Source: an uncultured Pseudomonadota bacterium
GTDB lineage: Bacteria > Pseudomonadota > Gammaproteobacteria > Ga0077536
Reading direction: 5' to 3'
Assembly: GCA_902597385.1 (NCBI GenBank)
Contig: CACJXQ010000010.1
Span: 1-55,950 of the forward strand
Length of the DNA stretch: 55,950 nt
Shown: one piece after another, positions 43,848 to 53,684 of the stretch
Numbering within the stretch: position 1 is the stretch's first letter
Layout: each line of letters starts with the position of its first letter
Translations under genes and position numbers: made by a program
The notes under the pieces: model-generated
Databases searched by the model: none
What the model saw: only the letters and a program-made list of their open reading frames with translations
What the model was told of the DNA's origin: nothing

Positions 43848-44243
43848 TTACTGGTCTTGATAGAGTGCAGCCGTGGCTTTGGCATAGGTGCCCTTGAATT
43901 TTATGAGATTGCCATCGAAATGAAGAAGGTCGAGACCTCGCATTGTTTTCTTAGCATTATCTATCTTTAGATGAAGTGTCCAACTGGACATTACCTTGTT
44001 GTCTGAGCTCGATATAAAAGTATCATCTTCATCGAAAAATACTTTACCGAATTCGCCGCTAAATAATTTCTCAAAGGATTGACGAATCGCTTTCTTGCCC
44101 TCGGTTTTTTTCCCGTGAAACTCTTCATAGACAGCGTCTTCTGTGAAAAAAGACATTACTAGATCTATGTCATTTTTATTGAATGCCTCCAAAAATTGCA
44201 TACACATCATATGTAGTTCTTTTTGTCGCTTGTCTGCAGTCAT
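43848..44243 (-). CDS. NTF2/SnoaL-like protein
   Basis: A 131-residue alpha+beta cone protein. The helix MCMQFLEAFNKNDIDLVMSF and FFTEDAVYEEFHGKKTEGK are characteristic of SnoaL-like domains, followed by a strand pattern ending with FKGTYAKATAALY. Members are isomerases, cyclases or simple binding proteins, often of lipids or steroids. The spacing from the neighbours (115 bp and 178 bp) makes it a monocistronic unit. The substrate is unknown. Confidence 0.85.
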   Translation of the reverse strand: MTADKRQKELHMMCMQFLEAFNKNDIDLVMSFFTEDAVYEEFHGKKTEGKKAIRQSFEKLFSGEFGKVFFDEDDTFISSSDNKVMSSWTLHLKIDNAKKTMRGLDLLHFDGNLIKFKGTYAKATAALYQDQ

Positions 44244-44368
44244 TTTTACTTACCTCTCGTTCTATTAGTTTCATTTAAATTTGTAATAGGAAATATTTTG
44301 CTTGGATTCTAATTTATATGTTAGTCAAATGGACAAATTTTGGCATTTTCAATTACTCTTTAGGGGAG

Positions 44369-44404
44369 AAAAGCAAAAAGTATAAGCTAGCTGCGTTTGC
44401 TTTT
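44369..44404 (-). terminator. Stem-loop after pyruvate kinase
   Basis: AAAAGCAAA (44369-44377) pairs perfectly with TTTGCTTTT (44396-44404), with an AGCTAGCT-containing loop. It lies 17 nt after the pyk stop and gives a run of T after the stem on the minus strand, so it may terminate transcription. The stem has few GC pairs, so the confidence is moderate. Confidence 0.45.
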
Positions 44405-44421
44405 ACGAGAACTGTTTTAGG

Positions 44422-45870
44422 CTAATCGTCTTTTCCTATAAAGTCTCCCACTTGAACAATTTTTAATCCATTTGTCCCTCCAGAAGACCCATGAAAATCC
44501 CCTTTGGTAATCATAACCTTGTCTCCTTTGTTTAGTTTTGCATGTTTCATGATTAGATTTAGGACAGCGCTAGTGACCTCGTCATAGGGTACTGACCCGA
44601 CGTCAAACGCAATAGGATAAACATTTCTAAATAATGTGACTTTTCGTAGTGTTGAGCGGTGTCGTGAAATCGCAAAAATGGGAATAGTGGTGTTTACCCT
44701 TGACATCCAAAGGGCAGTAAGGCCTGATTCAGTGAGTGCTGCAATAGCTTTTACATCAATCCGGTTACTACAGTAGATGGCCGACATCGCTACGGCTTGG
44801 TCTATTCTTTTAAAACTGGGTTGAATCCAACTGCTAAGTCTTTTTGGTTTTTCTAAATAATCTTCTGCTCCTTTGCAAGCCCTTGCCATTGCTTCAACCG
44901 CCTTTATAGGGTTGGCTCCAATACTCGTTTCTCCGGATAACATTACCGCATCAGTGCCATCTAGAATGGCATTAGCAACATCCGAAACTTCAGCTCGAGT
45001 GGGTATTGGGTTTTTAATCATCGATTCCATCATTTGTGTTGCCGTGATTACTGCTTTGTGCTGTTCGATAGACTTTTTTATTAGCATTTTTTGCGCGGGT
45101 GGTAATCTTTCATCACCTATTTCGACTCCTAAATCTCCTCTAGCGACCATAATGCAGTCGGATACTTCGATAATTTCCTCTGCTCTATCTAAAGCCTCAG
45201 CCCTTTCAATTTTTGCGATAACTCCAGTGTTCCCACCGGCTTTTTTTATGAGTTTTTTTGCATAGAGAATATCGTCAGCACAACGAGGAAAAGAAATGGC
45301 TACGTAATCTACCTCGTTCAGTACGGCGTGTTTCAAATCTTTTTTATCTTTGGATGTCAGCGACGCTGCAGACAACCCTCCTCCTAGTTTGTTGATACCT
45401 TTGTTGTTGGAAAGTATTCCACCCGTTAAAACTTTGGTTACAATTTGGCTGCCGGAGACTTTCAGAACTTTTAAAACTATTCTGCCGTCGTCGAGGACTA
45501 ATATGTCCTTGGAGGTCACCTCTGCAGCAAGATTTTTATAGGTTACCCCAACAGAAGCGGCAGTACCCTTACGGACCCCTAATTTGGTATCTATAACAAA
45601 ATGAGCGTTTTCTTTAAGTGTTACAGAAGACTCTTTAAATTGACAAATCCTAATTTTAGGCCCCTGTAGGTCAGCTATCACCGTAATTTCTTTCCCGAGA
45701 CCACGAGCTAGTCTTCTTATATCCTGTATTCTTTTGCTCTGCTCATCTTGATTTCCATGGGAGTAGTTTAGCCTCGCTACATCTAGTCCGGCGTTCAGCA
45801 GTTTTTCTAGAGTCCGAGTATCGTCAGTAGCAGGGCCAAGGGTTGCAACAATTTTGGTTCTTTTAATCAT
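44422..45870 (-). CDS. pyk: Pyruvate kinase
   Basis: A 482-residue enzyme. The signatures are KIVATLGPATDD with ARLNYSHG at the N-terminus, the catalytic K in IAKIERAEALDRAEEI, and the effector/cation-site DCIMVARGDLGVEIG. The C-terminal regulatory domain is complete (TESGLTALWMSRV; VMITKGD). It makes pyruvate and ATP from phosphoenolpyruvate. It follows a small exported protein gene (52 bp) and the tandem AhpD-like gene on the same strand. It is an ordinary central metabolism gene. Confidence 0.96.
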   Translation of the reverse strand: MIKRTKIVATLGPATDDTRTLEKLLNAGLDVARLNYSHGNQDEQSKRIQDIRRLARGLGKEITVIADLQGPKIRICQFKESSVTLKENAHFVIDTKLGVRKGTAASVGVTYKNLAAEVTSKDILVLDDGRIVLKVLKVSGSQIVTKVLTGGILSNNKGINKLGGGLSAASLTSKDKKDLKHAVLNEVDYVAISFPRCADDILYAKKLIKKAGGNTGVIAKIERAEALDRAEEIIEVSDCIMVARGDLGVEIGDERLPPAQKMLIKKSIEQHKAVITATQMMESMIKNPIPTRAEVSDVANAILDGTDAVMLSGETSIGANPIKAVEAMARACKGAEDYLEKPKRLSSWIQPSFKRIDQAVAMSAIYCSNRIDVKAIAALTESGLTALWMSRVNTTIPIFAISRHRSTLRKVTLFRNVYPIAFDVGSVPYDEVTSAVLNLIMKHAKLNKGDKVMITKGDFHGSSGGTNGLKIVQVGDFIGKDD

Positions 45871-45922
45871 CTTTTAAGTGGGGAAGGTTTGAGCACTATA
45901 AAGCCGGTAGGTCGCGCCGTAT

Positions 45923-46141
45923 TTATTTCGTTTCACATTTGGCTGGTACGATTTCGCCCTTTTCTTTGATGAAGAACTGAACTGTACCATCTGCAATGAC
46001 AAATTTATAACCGTCTATGCAAACCGTAGATACAAAAGTTTTCAAACCACTTTTTATGCTAGAAGACTCTATAAGATTAATTTCAGAGGAAGCTAACCCA
46101 CTGCATCCGAGTAAAAAAAGAAAGATCGTTTGTTTGAACAT
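45923..46141 (-). CDS. Small exported protein with a Cys pair
   Basis: A 72-residue protein with an N-terminal signal (about 1-18, FLFLLGCSGLASSEI). LLGC at 10-13 could be a lipobox, or SPase I could cut after LASS. The mature part has FVSTVCIDGYKFVIADG, VQFFIKEKGEIVP and a final KCETK, two Cys likely to form a disulfide. Similar short proteins with a VCIDGYKF...QFF...C pattern are, in my recollection, present in other marine gammaproteobacteria. Function unknown. It is between the AhpD-like and pyk genes, same direction. Confidence 0.65.
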   Translation of the reverse strand: MFKQTIFLFLLGCSGLASSEINLIESSSIKSGLKTFVSTVCIDGYKFVIADGTVQFFIKEKGEIVPAKCETK

Positions 46142-46179
46142 GCGTACACCTCTTGTAGCTTAACAAATAATTATTAAAA

Positions 46180-46806
46180 TTAGCGATTTTCATCAAGTAG
46201 TTCCGCTGTTAGTCCACTGTAGCCGAATGATGCCCCGGCCGCCATTTCGATTGAAACCCAAATAGCCTCTGCGATAGCTTCCTCTTCTAAAGACATTTGC
46301 AATGCTGATTCCACAAATTGTTTCGTCGAATCAATTGCTTGGCAACTATGTGCGCAGCCAATGGCAATTAATAGCTTAGTGGATGATGTTAGGACTCCTT
46401 CGCTTAAGCAAGCTTCACTTAGCTGTTGAAATTTTTCCTCGTAAATTCGGAGTCGCCGATTTTCACACTTCTTCATGTCCAAAAATGGGATTTCCCTGGA
46501 AAGAACGTCATGGCTGCAATGCGCGGCTATGAAAATTCCTATCCAGGAAGCTTCAGCTATTTCTTCGTCTTTAGCTTTTGCTTTAATTGCTAGATCGACG
46601 TGATAGTCAATGCAGTAGGGGCATCGCAGCGAATGTGCACAGCCGATCGCAATTAGCTCTTTGTCTTTGCTAGACAATTTTCCTTCTGAAAATGTGGTTT
46701 TAGCAAAATCCGAGAATGCGATTAATTGCTTTGGCGCCCATTTTCGGTAGGAACTTGTATTTTGGATGTGGGTTCTGTTGCACAAGCTTTTTTCTTCATT
46801 TTTCAT
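46180..46806 (-). CDS. Tandem carboxymuconolactone decarboxylase/AhpD-fold protein with one CxxC
   Basis: A 208-residue protein with two AhpD-type repeats. The first contains ELIAIGCAHSLRCPYCIDYHVDLA, the E-x11-C-x2-C-x3-H signature with the redox pair CPYC. The second keeps the fold (LIAIGCAHSCQAIDSTKQF) but has lost the CxxC. It is therefore a predicted disulfide/hydroperoxide reductase half and a structural half. GAGGAGG lies 11 bases before the ATG. In this window a related AhpD-fold gene uses selenocysteine (52451-53536). The two do not share an operon. Confidence 0.85.
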   Translation of the reverse strand: MKNEEKSLCNRTHIQNTSSYRKWAPKQLIAFSDFAKTTFSEGKLSSKDKELIAIGCAHSLRCPYCIDYHVDLAIKAKAKDEEIAEASWIGIFIAAHCSHDVLSREIPFLDMKKCENRRLRIYEEKFQQLSEACLSEGVLTSSTKLLIAIGCAHSCQAIDSTKQFVESALQMSLEEEAIAEAIWVSIEMAAGASFGYSGLTAELLDENR

Positions 46807-46900
46807 TTTTTTCTTAACCTCCTCATTCTTGATTCTTCAAAACTGTCGGTTTGATTTCTTTATTGGATCAAAGCAATTACAATCTGGAAAAAAGGTGATA

Positions 46901-46920
46901 ATGTGTCTCTTGTCTCACAT
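46901..46920. promoter_or_regulatory. Inverted repeat ATGTG-10-CACAT, candidate operator
   Basis: In the 205-bp divergent region between the AhpD-like gene and hyuA. Its 5-bp arms and 10-bp spacer do not fit a CRP site (8 bp between TGTG and CACA). A GntR-type operator is possible because TTGTCT lies inside, but no regulator is next to it. Confidence 0.3.
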
Positions 46921-47011
46921 AATTGATGAAATGTAAAAAAACGCTTAGGGAGTTAGGGTCCGTTAGGTAACTTATGTTGGTTTTTTTATTAAGGGAGTGG
47001 AGGTTTAGATA

Positions 47012-49048
47012 GTGACTCATCTTCGCGTTGCTGTTGACATTGGAGGGACTTTTACTGACATCTGTATATTAGATGATAGAGATGGTAGTTTGGAAATTAC
47101 TAAGATTCCCTCTACGACCGACCCTATAGACGCTGTCTTGGAGGGGTTGGATAAAGCAGGAGTAAAGCTTGAGGATGTTTCTCTGTTCTCCCATGGTACT
47201 ACCGTTGCTACAAACGCCTTAATAGAACGTAATTTGCCTCACACGGCTCTTGTTACAACAGAGGGATTTAGAGACATCATTGAGATAGGTAATGCCACTA
47301 AAGAAGATTTATGGGATGCCTATAAGGATAATCCTTCAGCCTATATTCGACGGAGAGATCGTCTAACAATCTCAGAGTGTGTTCTCGCCGATGGAAAACT
47401 TGAGAAACCTGTCAATGAAAGTCAGGCTCAGGAATTAGCCAGGGTATTAAAGAAGCGTGATTATAAAGCGATTGCGATATGTTTTATGAATTCCTACGCA
47501 AATCCGGCGAACGAACTATGGTTGAAAGAGTATCTGCAGAATTTACTACCTTCAGTAGCAATTTCCACATCAGCCGAGGTATTGCCCGAGATTTTTGAGC
47601 ATGAGAGATTCTCGACCGCAGTGGTAAACGCTGTTTTGCGTCCGGTTGTCGGACACTATGCTGTGCGGTTACAAAGTAACCTAAAGAGCCGAGGTTACCA
47701 AAGTGATGTGCTTTTGCTTCATAGCGGTGGAGGAGTCATGACGCCAAAGACGATTGATTTTCAGGCAGCTCGCCTAGCTAGCTCAGGAATAGCTGCTGGC
47801 GCAATTGCTAACAAATATATAGGGGAGATTTGCGGCTATCCGAATGTTTTGGGTGTTGATATGGGGGGCACGAGTACTGATGTGTCCATGACATTTGAAT
47901 CAACTATGACGACCACGAGAGATTGGTATATCGAATACGGCCAGCCTATTAGTTTCCCGAGTATCGACATCAAGACAATAGGAGCTGGAGGTGGTTCAAT
48001 TGCATGGCTTGATGAGGGTGGGGCGTTGAGAAATGGCCCTCACTCCGCTGGTTCGAATCCGGGTCCAGCGTGTTATGGGTTAGGAGGAGATGAACCTACT
48101 AATACTGACGCTAACCTTGTTTTAGGGCGTCTGGGAAATGATTTGGTTGGTGGTGGTTTGGCACTGGATGTTAGTTTGGCTGTTAGGGCGATTGAGAGCA
48201 AAATAGCGGAGCCACTGGGTATGGATGTACAAACTGCCGCTGAGGCTATTATTAATGTTGCCAATGCTAATATGGCTGATGCGATTCGATTGGTATCAAT
48301 ATCTAAGGGCTATGACCCGCGAGACTTTGCCTTGGTTGCCTTTGGGGGTGCGGGGGCTCTTCATGGAGTGGCTCTAGCTCAAGAGCTCTCCGTTCCAACG
48401 GTAATAGTTCCACCTCATCCTGGAGTGACATCGGCTCTAGGATGCCTCTTGGTGGATATCCGACATGATCTTTTAACCACTTTAGTGGTAGAGACTTCAA
48501 AGGCGGATCCTAAAATGATTGAAGAAGAATTTGTGAAGCTTGAGAAAGAGGCTATCAGCAGACTAAGCACTGAGGGCGTTGAAAGAATAGACATGGTGTT
48601 AAAAAGGTCCATTGATATGCGTTACGCAGGTCAGTGGCGTTCTTTAAATGTTTCAGTGTCACAACCTTTTACTTCCATTGATGATGCGGTAAATGGGTTT
48701 CTTGCTCAGCATATGCGCGAATATAAATATGTGAGGGACGAGGCTAGTGTGGAGATATTTCGTTTAAACTTGAGTGCGGTGGGCATTACTCCCAAAGCTG
48801 AATTGCCCCAGAGCGCGCCTAACCCTATTACGCCAAAGCCGGATGCTTTCCGGGACGTTATTTTTGCAGGAAAAACATACCCGACTTCTATTTTTAAACG
48901 CCAAAATTTATCTAGTGGTGCACAGATTAATGGGCCAGCAGTAGTGCATCAACTAGATTCCACAACCGTGATTCCTCCTGATGCCGTTGCTAGTATTGAT
49001 AAATTTGAAAACATAGTGATCAATATTCAAAGGCAGGATAGAGGATGA
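47012..49048 (+). CDS. Hydantoinase/oxoprolinase family protein, subunit A
   Basis: A 678-residue ATP-dependent ASKHA-fold subunit. N-terminal VDIGGTFTDICILD is the phosphate-binding loop, with FSHGTTVATNALIER after it. Later DMGGTSTDVSMTFE and IGAGGGSIAW are standard for HyuA/OXPA. The start is GTG with GGAGTGGAGGT ahead. It overlaps hyuB by four bases (ATGA). Pairs of this sort hydrolyse cyclic amides such as hydantoin or 5-oxoproline, or act as acetone/acetophenone carboxylase-like enzymes. A class III aminotransferase follows in the unit, which may indicate amine or amino-acid ring degradation, but this is an inference. Confidence 0.92.
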   Translation: MTHLRVAVDIGGTFTDICILDDRDGSLEITKIPSTTDPIDAVLEGLDKAGVKLEDVSLFSHGTTVATNALIERNLPHTALVTTEGFRDIIEIGNATKEDLWDAYKDNPSAYIRRRDRLTISECVLADGKLEKPVNESQAQELARVLKKRDYKAIAICFMNSYANPANELWLKEYLQNLLPSVAISTSAEVLPEIFEHERFSTAVVNAVLRPVVGHYAVRLQSNLKSRGYQSDVLLLHSGGGVMTPKTIDFQAARLASSGIAAGAIANKYIGEICGYPNVLGVDMGGTSTDVSMTFESTMTTTRDWYIEYGQPISFPSIDIKTIGAGGGSIAWLDEGGALRNGPHSAGSNPGPACYGLGGDEPTNTDANLVLGRLGNDLVGGGLALDVSLAVRAIESKIAEPLGMDVQTAAEAIINVANANMADAIRLVSISKGYDPRDFALVAFGGAGALHGVALAQELSVPTVIVPPHPGVTSALGCLLVDIRHDLLTTLVVETSKADPKMIEEEFVKLEKEAISRLSTEGVERIDMVLKRSIDMRYAGQWRSLNVSVSQPFTSIDDAVNGFLAQHMREYKYVRDEASVEIFRLNLSAVGITPKAELPQSAPNPITPKPDAFRDVIFAGKTYPTSIFKRQNLSSGAQINGPAVVHQLDSTTVIPPDAVASIDKFENIVINIQRQDRG

Positions 49049-51006
49049 GTGTGAGAGGAGAAAAGGGGTTAGACCCAGTTACGTTTGAGGTCTTGAGAAA
49101 TGCCTTTGTTTCTATTGTGGACCAAATGGCAGAGCAAGTCCGAAGGACCTGCTACTCCTTCGTAGTCTATAATCGTGATTTTTCAAATTCCTTGTTAGAT
49201 GCCGAAGGAAATACCTTGGCACAGGGAAAGCAGGATTTGTCAGCACACGTTGGGACCTTACACTATAAGTGTAAGGCTGTTATGAAAGAATTTGGCGAAG
49301 ATATTGAGCCCGGTGATGTATTTTTAATTAACGATCCCTACGCAGGCGGAACTCACTTTAGTGATAACAGCATTTTGTTGCCAATCTTTTTCGATGAGGA
49401 ATTGATCGCTTGGAGCCAGGCAAATGGTCATTGGGCTGATATGGGAGGTAGTGTACCGGGCTCTTTTGATGTGAGCGCAGCTGACATGTTTAAGGAGGGC
49501 TTGCGTGTAACTCCTGTAAAAATTTGGAGGAGGGGAGAATACTGCAGTGATGTAGCAAAGCTTATTGCTAATAATACTAGAGATCCGAATGCGATTCTTG
49601 GAGATATGGAAGCACAGACTCAAGCTGCTCGGATAGCCGAAAGAGAACTCCTACGATTATGTGCTAAATATTCTGTCAGCACGGTGAAGCGTGCGTTTCA
49701 AGAGGTGCAAGATTACGTCGAGCGCGCGATACGACATAGACTTCGGGAGCTACCCAATGGAAGTTGGTCGACGACAGATTATCTCGATCGAGATCCCTCC
49801 GAAAAGGAGGGTTTGATACCTATCAAAATAAAATTAACTATTGAAGATGATCGAGCTATCTTTGACCTTACAGGGTCTCATTCCACCATTAAAACTATCT
49901 ATAATAGCGCCTATGGCGCGACTTTTTCTGGTGTTATATCAGGAATGAAAACCTTCTTTCCTGAAGTCCCCTTGAACGCAGGTGTTTATCGAACTCTAAG
50001 TATTGTGGTACCGGACGATACGATTGTGAGTGCGAGATGGCCGGTAGCGGTGTCCGGTTTTGTAATGCCTTTTGAGAAAATAATGAATGCCACCTTTGCA
50101 TTGTTTTCTAAAATTATGCCGGAAAAGGCCCTCGCTTGTGCCTTCAACATAGAATATCTTCAAACGGGTGGCTATGATATCTCAAGACAAGCGAAACCAT
50201 TTTTTATGTACTATGACTGGTTGGCTGGAGGTTGGGGGGGTCGAAATGGAAAGGATGGTCTGAGCGTGACTGCTTCCCCTTTTGGAGTAGGGTTAATGGC
50301 TCAGCCAATTGAGGGCCAAGATCGTCTTTATCCTGTAAGAACGGATAGTTTTGAAATTTCGACAGATAGCGCAGGTCCGGGAAAGTGGCGAGGTGGTTTG
50401 GGCCTAGAAAAATCTGGCACCTTCATAGAAGTCGAGCAATGTGTTTTATCTTACCTTTGTGATCGAGAGAGGGCAGTGGTTTGGGGAATAGAGGGCGGTT
50501 TGCCTGCAAAGCCACATGGTCTTTGGCTTCAGCGAAACGGTAGTTCCGAGGAGGATTTCTTAGGCGCTGCTTTTTCTGACGTACCCGTATCTAATGGAGA
50601 AAGCTTCAGAAGAGGTACTTCTGGCGGCGGAGGTTATGGTGATCCTCTGAAACGTGATCCAATAGCGGTTATGGAAGACGTAGAAGATGAATATGTGTCT
50701 CTAGAAAGAGCGGCGAAAGATTATGGCGTTGTGCTTGAGTTGGTCGATAAGGATAAAGCGACTTATAAGATAAATGAAAAAGCTACAAAGGTTGAGCGAC
50801 AACGGATCGCCAAAAATCGTAAAGACTGGCTGAACGAAGAGCCGTTAGAAATAGCTAAGAAATATCGAGAAAAGAAACTAGATATGTACGATTTGATTCG
50901 GCAATATGGTGTTATATGCGATTGGGGTACTGGAGAGCTATTCGAAGACACCACCGCTGAATTTCGAAAGTTGCTGAAAGAAAGGGCTATGCAATACTGG
51001 GATTAG
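49045..51006 (+). CDS. Hydantoinase B/oxoprolinase family protein
   Basis: A 653-residue HyuB subunit. The N-terminal [22 protein letters not shown] motif, [21 protein letters not shown] and [18 protein letters not shown] with the His-Asp metal site are diagnostic. [17 protein letters not shown] closes the conserved core. About 100 extra C-terminal residues form charged helices. Begins in the ATGA overlap with hyuA, so the two are coupled. The aminotransferase follows after 28 bp. The cyclic substrate is not identified. Confidence 0.92.
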   Translation: MSVRGEKGLDPVTFEVLRNAFVSIVDQMAEQVRRTCYSFVVYNRDFSNSLLDAEGNTLAQGKQDLSAHVGTLHYKCKAVMKEFGEDIEPGDVFLINDPYAGGTHFSDNSILLPIFFDEELIAWSQANGHWADMGGSVPGSFDVSAADMFKEGLRVTPVKIWRRGEYCSDVAKLIANNTRDPNAILGDMEAQTQAARIAERELLRLCAKYSVSTVKRAFQEVQDYVERAIRHRLRELPNGSWSTTDYLDRDPSEKEGLIPIKIKLTIEDDRAIFDLTGSHSTIKTIYNSAYGATFSGVISGMKTFFPEVPLNAGVYRTLSIVVPDDTIVSARWPVAVSGFVMPFEKIMNATFALFSKIMPEKALACAFNIEYLQTGGYDISRQAKPFFMYYDWLAGGWGGRNGKDGLSVTASPFGVGLMAQPIEGQDRLYPVRTDSFEISTDSAGPGKWRGGLGLEKSGTFIEVEQCVLSYLCDRERAVVWGIEGGLPAKPHGLWLQRNGSSEEDFLGAAFSDVPVSNGESFRRGTSGGGGYGDPLKRDPIAVMEDVEDEYVSLERAAKDYGVVLELVDKDKATYKINEKATKVERQRIAKNRKDWLNEEPLEIAKKYREKKLDMYDLIRQYGVICDWGTGELFEDTTAEFRKLLKERAMQYWD

Positions 51007-51034
51007 GCTTAGTTTATTGATGGAGGTATATGAT

Positions 51035-52420
51035 ATGAAGCAAAAGACAGCAATGCAAACTAGAGATTTAGAGGCGGTCTTTCACCCGATGACAGATATG
51101 TCTCGACTTAGCAATGACGGTCCCTTAATGGTTGTGAGAGGGGAAGGTATATACGTTTATGATGAGAACGAGAATCAATATATAGATGGGCTTGCTGGTC
51201 TTTGGTGCACGTCACTAGGCTATGCAAATAAAGAGATTGCCGAGACCGCATACAATCAAATGAAAACTCTTTCCTACGCACATTTGTTCCTTGATAAAAG
51301 TTCTGATATTGCAGTTAAGCTCGCCGAACAATTAAAGGAAATGGTACCTGGTGGTTTTTCGAAGGTGTTTTTTGGCCTGTCGGGGTCTGATGCTAACGAT
51401 ACTCAGATAAAACTCATTCGTTATTATAACAATGTTATTGGTCGACCAAATAAAAAAAAGATAATAGGGCGGCATAAAGGATACCACGGCATCGCGGGAA
51501 CTGCGGCTAGTGCAACTGGTCATGAGGCGTATCACAAAGGATTCGATTTGCCATTGGAGGGCTTTTTTCACACAGATTGTCCGCATTTCTATAGAAATGC
51601 TATGGAAGGTGAAAGTGAAGAGGAATTTACCACTCGTCTGGCTAACAATCTAGAAGACTTAATAGTCAAAGAAGGTCCAGATACTGTGGCTGCTTTTATT
51701 GCCGAGCCCATAATGGGGGCTGGGGGTGTCATCGTTCCTCCGGATTCGTATTTCCCTAAAATTCAATCGGTTCTTAAGAGATATGATGTTCTCTTCATTG
51801 CGGATGAAGTGGTCACCGGTTTTGGTAGAACTGGGAACCCTTTTGGTTCCGACACATTTAATTTGAAACCGGATACTATGACGCTGGCGAAATCATTGAC
51901 GTCTGCATATATGCCCCTTTCCGCGGTTATGATCCCAGATTTTATTTACCAAGCAATTTTCGAGGCTAGTAAAGACTGGGGTATATTCGGACATGGGTTC
52001 ACTTATACCGGTCATCCAGTTTCTGTTGCGGTGGGGTCAAAGGTGCTCGAAATTTATGCCCGCGACGATGTATTTGCTAAAGCATCTCGTTTGGGAGAGC
52101 AATTTCAGGCAAAACTAAAATCTTTTGAAACACACCCGCTAGTGGGAGAAGTAAGAGGGAAAGGGCTAATTGGAGCCTGTGAATTGGTTGCTAACAAAGA
52201 TACTGGACAGGCCTTTGAAGCCGATCATGGTGTAGGAAAGTATTGTTTAGAAAGGATGAAAGCTAATGGCCTCATAGCGAGAGCGCTCGGTGACGCTATG
52301 TGTCTCTGTCCGCCACTTATCTCTTCCGATGACGAAGTGGGCGAAATATTTGCGCGTTACGGTAAGGCGTTGGATGAAACGCTCGATTATGTCTCAAGAG
52401 AAGGCTTGCTGGTAGCTTAA
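51035..52420 (+). CDS. Class III (omega-) aminotransferase
   Basis: 461 residues from the ATG at 51035, which has GGAGGT seven bases upstream; a TTG at 51017 and an ATG at 51020 are less likely. PLP enzyme of fold type [20 protein letters not shown] near the N-terminus, [14 protein letters not shown] with the pyridine-nitrogen Asp, and the PLP Lys286 in [24 protein letters not shown] is typical of omega-amino acid:pyruvate and related transaminases. The enzyme would move an amino group from a terminal amine or beta-amino acid to a keto acid. It is 28 bp behind hyuB, and it converges with the selenoprotein gene. Confidence 0.93.
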   Translation: MKQKTAMQTRDLEAVFHPMTDMSRLSNDGPLMVVRGEGIYVYDENENQYIDGLAGLWCTSLGYANKEIAETAYNQMKTLSYAHLFLDKSSDIAVKLAEQLKEMVPGGFSKVFFGLSGSDANDTQIKLIRYYNNVIGRPNKKKIIGRHKGYHGIAGTAASATGHEAYHKGFDLPLEGFFHTDCPHFYRNAMEGESEEEFTTRLANNLEDLIVKEGPDTVAAFIAEPIMGAGGVIVPPDSYFPKIQSVLKRYDVLFIADEVVTGFGRTGNPFGSDTFNLKPDTMTLAKSLTSAYMPLSAVMIPDFIYQAIFEASKDWGIFGHGFTYTGHPVSVAVGSKVLEIYARDDVFAKASRLGEQFQAKLKSFETHPLVGEVRGKGLIGACELVANKDTGQAFEADHGVGKYCLERMKANGLIARALGDAMCLCPPLISSDDEVGEIFARYGKALDETLDYVSREGLLVA

Positions 52421-52450
52421 AGATAAGGAAGGGTATTAGGTTTGCAGGAT

Positions 52451-53536
52451 TTAGCTTTTTAGAGTGTTGCCTGCAGAGTAATAATTATTTATTCCTAAAC
52501 TCTCTCTGAAATCGGCACTCATTTTAACCATTTCCGTCTCCAGGGGTATGCCCGTAGCATTAGCTATTCTATCCAACATAGAAAAGGTAGCTACAGTTGC
52601 GGCAGCTTCTACCAAAACGGTGTATCCCAAAGTATCAACTATTTTTTGTCGCGAATCTGATAGTTTGTTGCTGTCCAGGCCAACGAGATGGTCAGTAAAC
52701 TCTATTAATAATTTGGAATTCGCATCTCTTGAGTTTAATTCGCTTTCTTCCATAACCGAAGCTAAAGGGATCTCTTGTCCTGATATTTTGCTGCTTTCAC
52801 GAAGCAGTGTGAGATGTGAGGTAGTTCAGTAAAAGCATTCGTTCAAGAGCGATGTACGTCCGGCCACAAGCTCAATTTGGGATCTTTCGAACTCTTTTGT
52901 GTGCGAAAAATCGAGGCGCATCAGCTTCTCGGAGGGCACATACTGATTAGTAGTTATGGCCATCACCTCTTTGGCCTCTTCTGGTACTAGACTTAGTGCT
53001 CTAAAAATAAAAGGTGCCTGACTCTCTCCATAGAGTTCCTTTCCATCAATGTCTCCGGCCTGACCGGCAGGTACCGTTTGAACCCAAGCACCTTCTTTTT
53101 TTAGAGATCTAGGTAATTGCTGGCTCGGTGGAGAACTTTCTGGTTTCTCGTAAGTGGTATAGGGTAGACCGAGGCCTTTATTAAAGAGATCAAGACAGAT
53201 TGACCTGGTAGTAACTCCAATCAGTTCTACGTACTCCGCTTCAGATAATCCTGAGTTAAGAGCGTCGTCCATTGTTTTCTTAGTGATGTGTTTTCCATTA
53301 CCTGCGAGTGAAACTATTACCGGTTTTGCTGCACTGAGGCGGGAAGATTCCTGGCCATTTATTTTACTTTTCTGGAGGTGGGTGGTTTCTCCAGTGAGAA
53401 AGGCTCTAGCCTGGTAGGCGAAAAATAAGCGCTCTTTGCCGTCCCACCAAGTTCCTGAGCTTCTTATAGATTGCTTTTGTCGATCCTGCACGTCGAGGAT
53501 CTCTTTTCTGATGACGGTGTCGTTATTTAATGTCAT
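52451..53536 (-). CDS. AhpD-fold selenoprotein (alkylhydroperoxidase-related), in-frame UGA read as Sec at codon 237
   Basis: One 361-residue reading frame interrupted once by TGA (52826-52828). Both sides of the TGA are in the same frame, and the downstream 124 codons are open and well formed. If TGA is Sec, residues 222-241 read E-x11-C234-F-Y-U237-x3-H241, matching the AhpD signature E-x11-C-x2-C-x3-H, with Sec at the position of the reactive cysteine. The N-terminal half (WWDGKERLFFAYQAR; SGLSEAEYVELIGVTTR) is a second, motif-less AhpD-like repeat. The ATG at 53536 has weak GGTGAAAAG upstream. A possible SECIS hairpin follows the UGA. I recall database families named alkylhydroperoxidase-related (seleno)protein; a cysteine form would confirm. 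Substrate unknown. Confidence 0.87.
52791..52807 (-). promoter_or_regulatory. Candidate bacterial SECIS hairpin of the AhpD-fold selenoprotein
   Basis: In mRNA sense, CUGCUU (52807-52802) pairs with AAGCAG (52796-52791) around the loop CGUGA. The loop begins 24 nt after the UGA, inside the 16-37 nt spacing described for bacterial SECIS elements, and one of the first two loop bases is G, as their consensus requires. SelB would bind here. The stem is only 6 bp, so lower pairing must be checked. Confidence 0.65.
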
Positions 53537-53684
53537 TCTTTTCACCAAAAATTTGCTCGTTGTTATAATCCCGTAAAAACGTGAGATAATCAATCTTTGA
53601 TGGGCCAGTTGAAGACAACGGGTTCTAACAAAGCCTAAACTGCAATACACAGGAATTTGGCATTAAACAGGTAGACAACTGGTA

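Noticed and set aside
46901-46920. A CRP binding site upstream of hyuA
   Set aside because: The spacing between TGTG and CACA is ten bases instead of eight, so it does not match CRP.
52826-52828. TGA as a normal stop, sequencing error or pseudogene break
   Set aside because: The frame continues for 124 codons with family-like sequence, the residue replaced is the reactive Cys of the AhpD motif, and Sec genes are present. A simple stop or a broken gene would not put TGA at this precise site.
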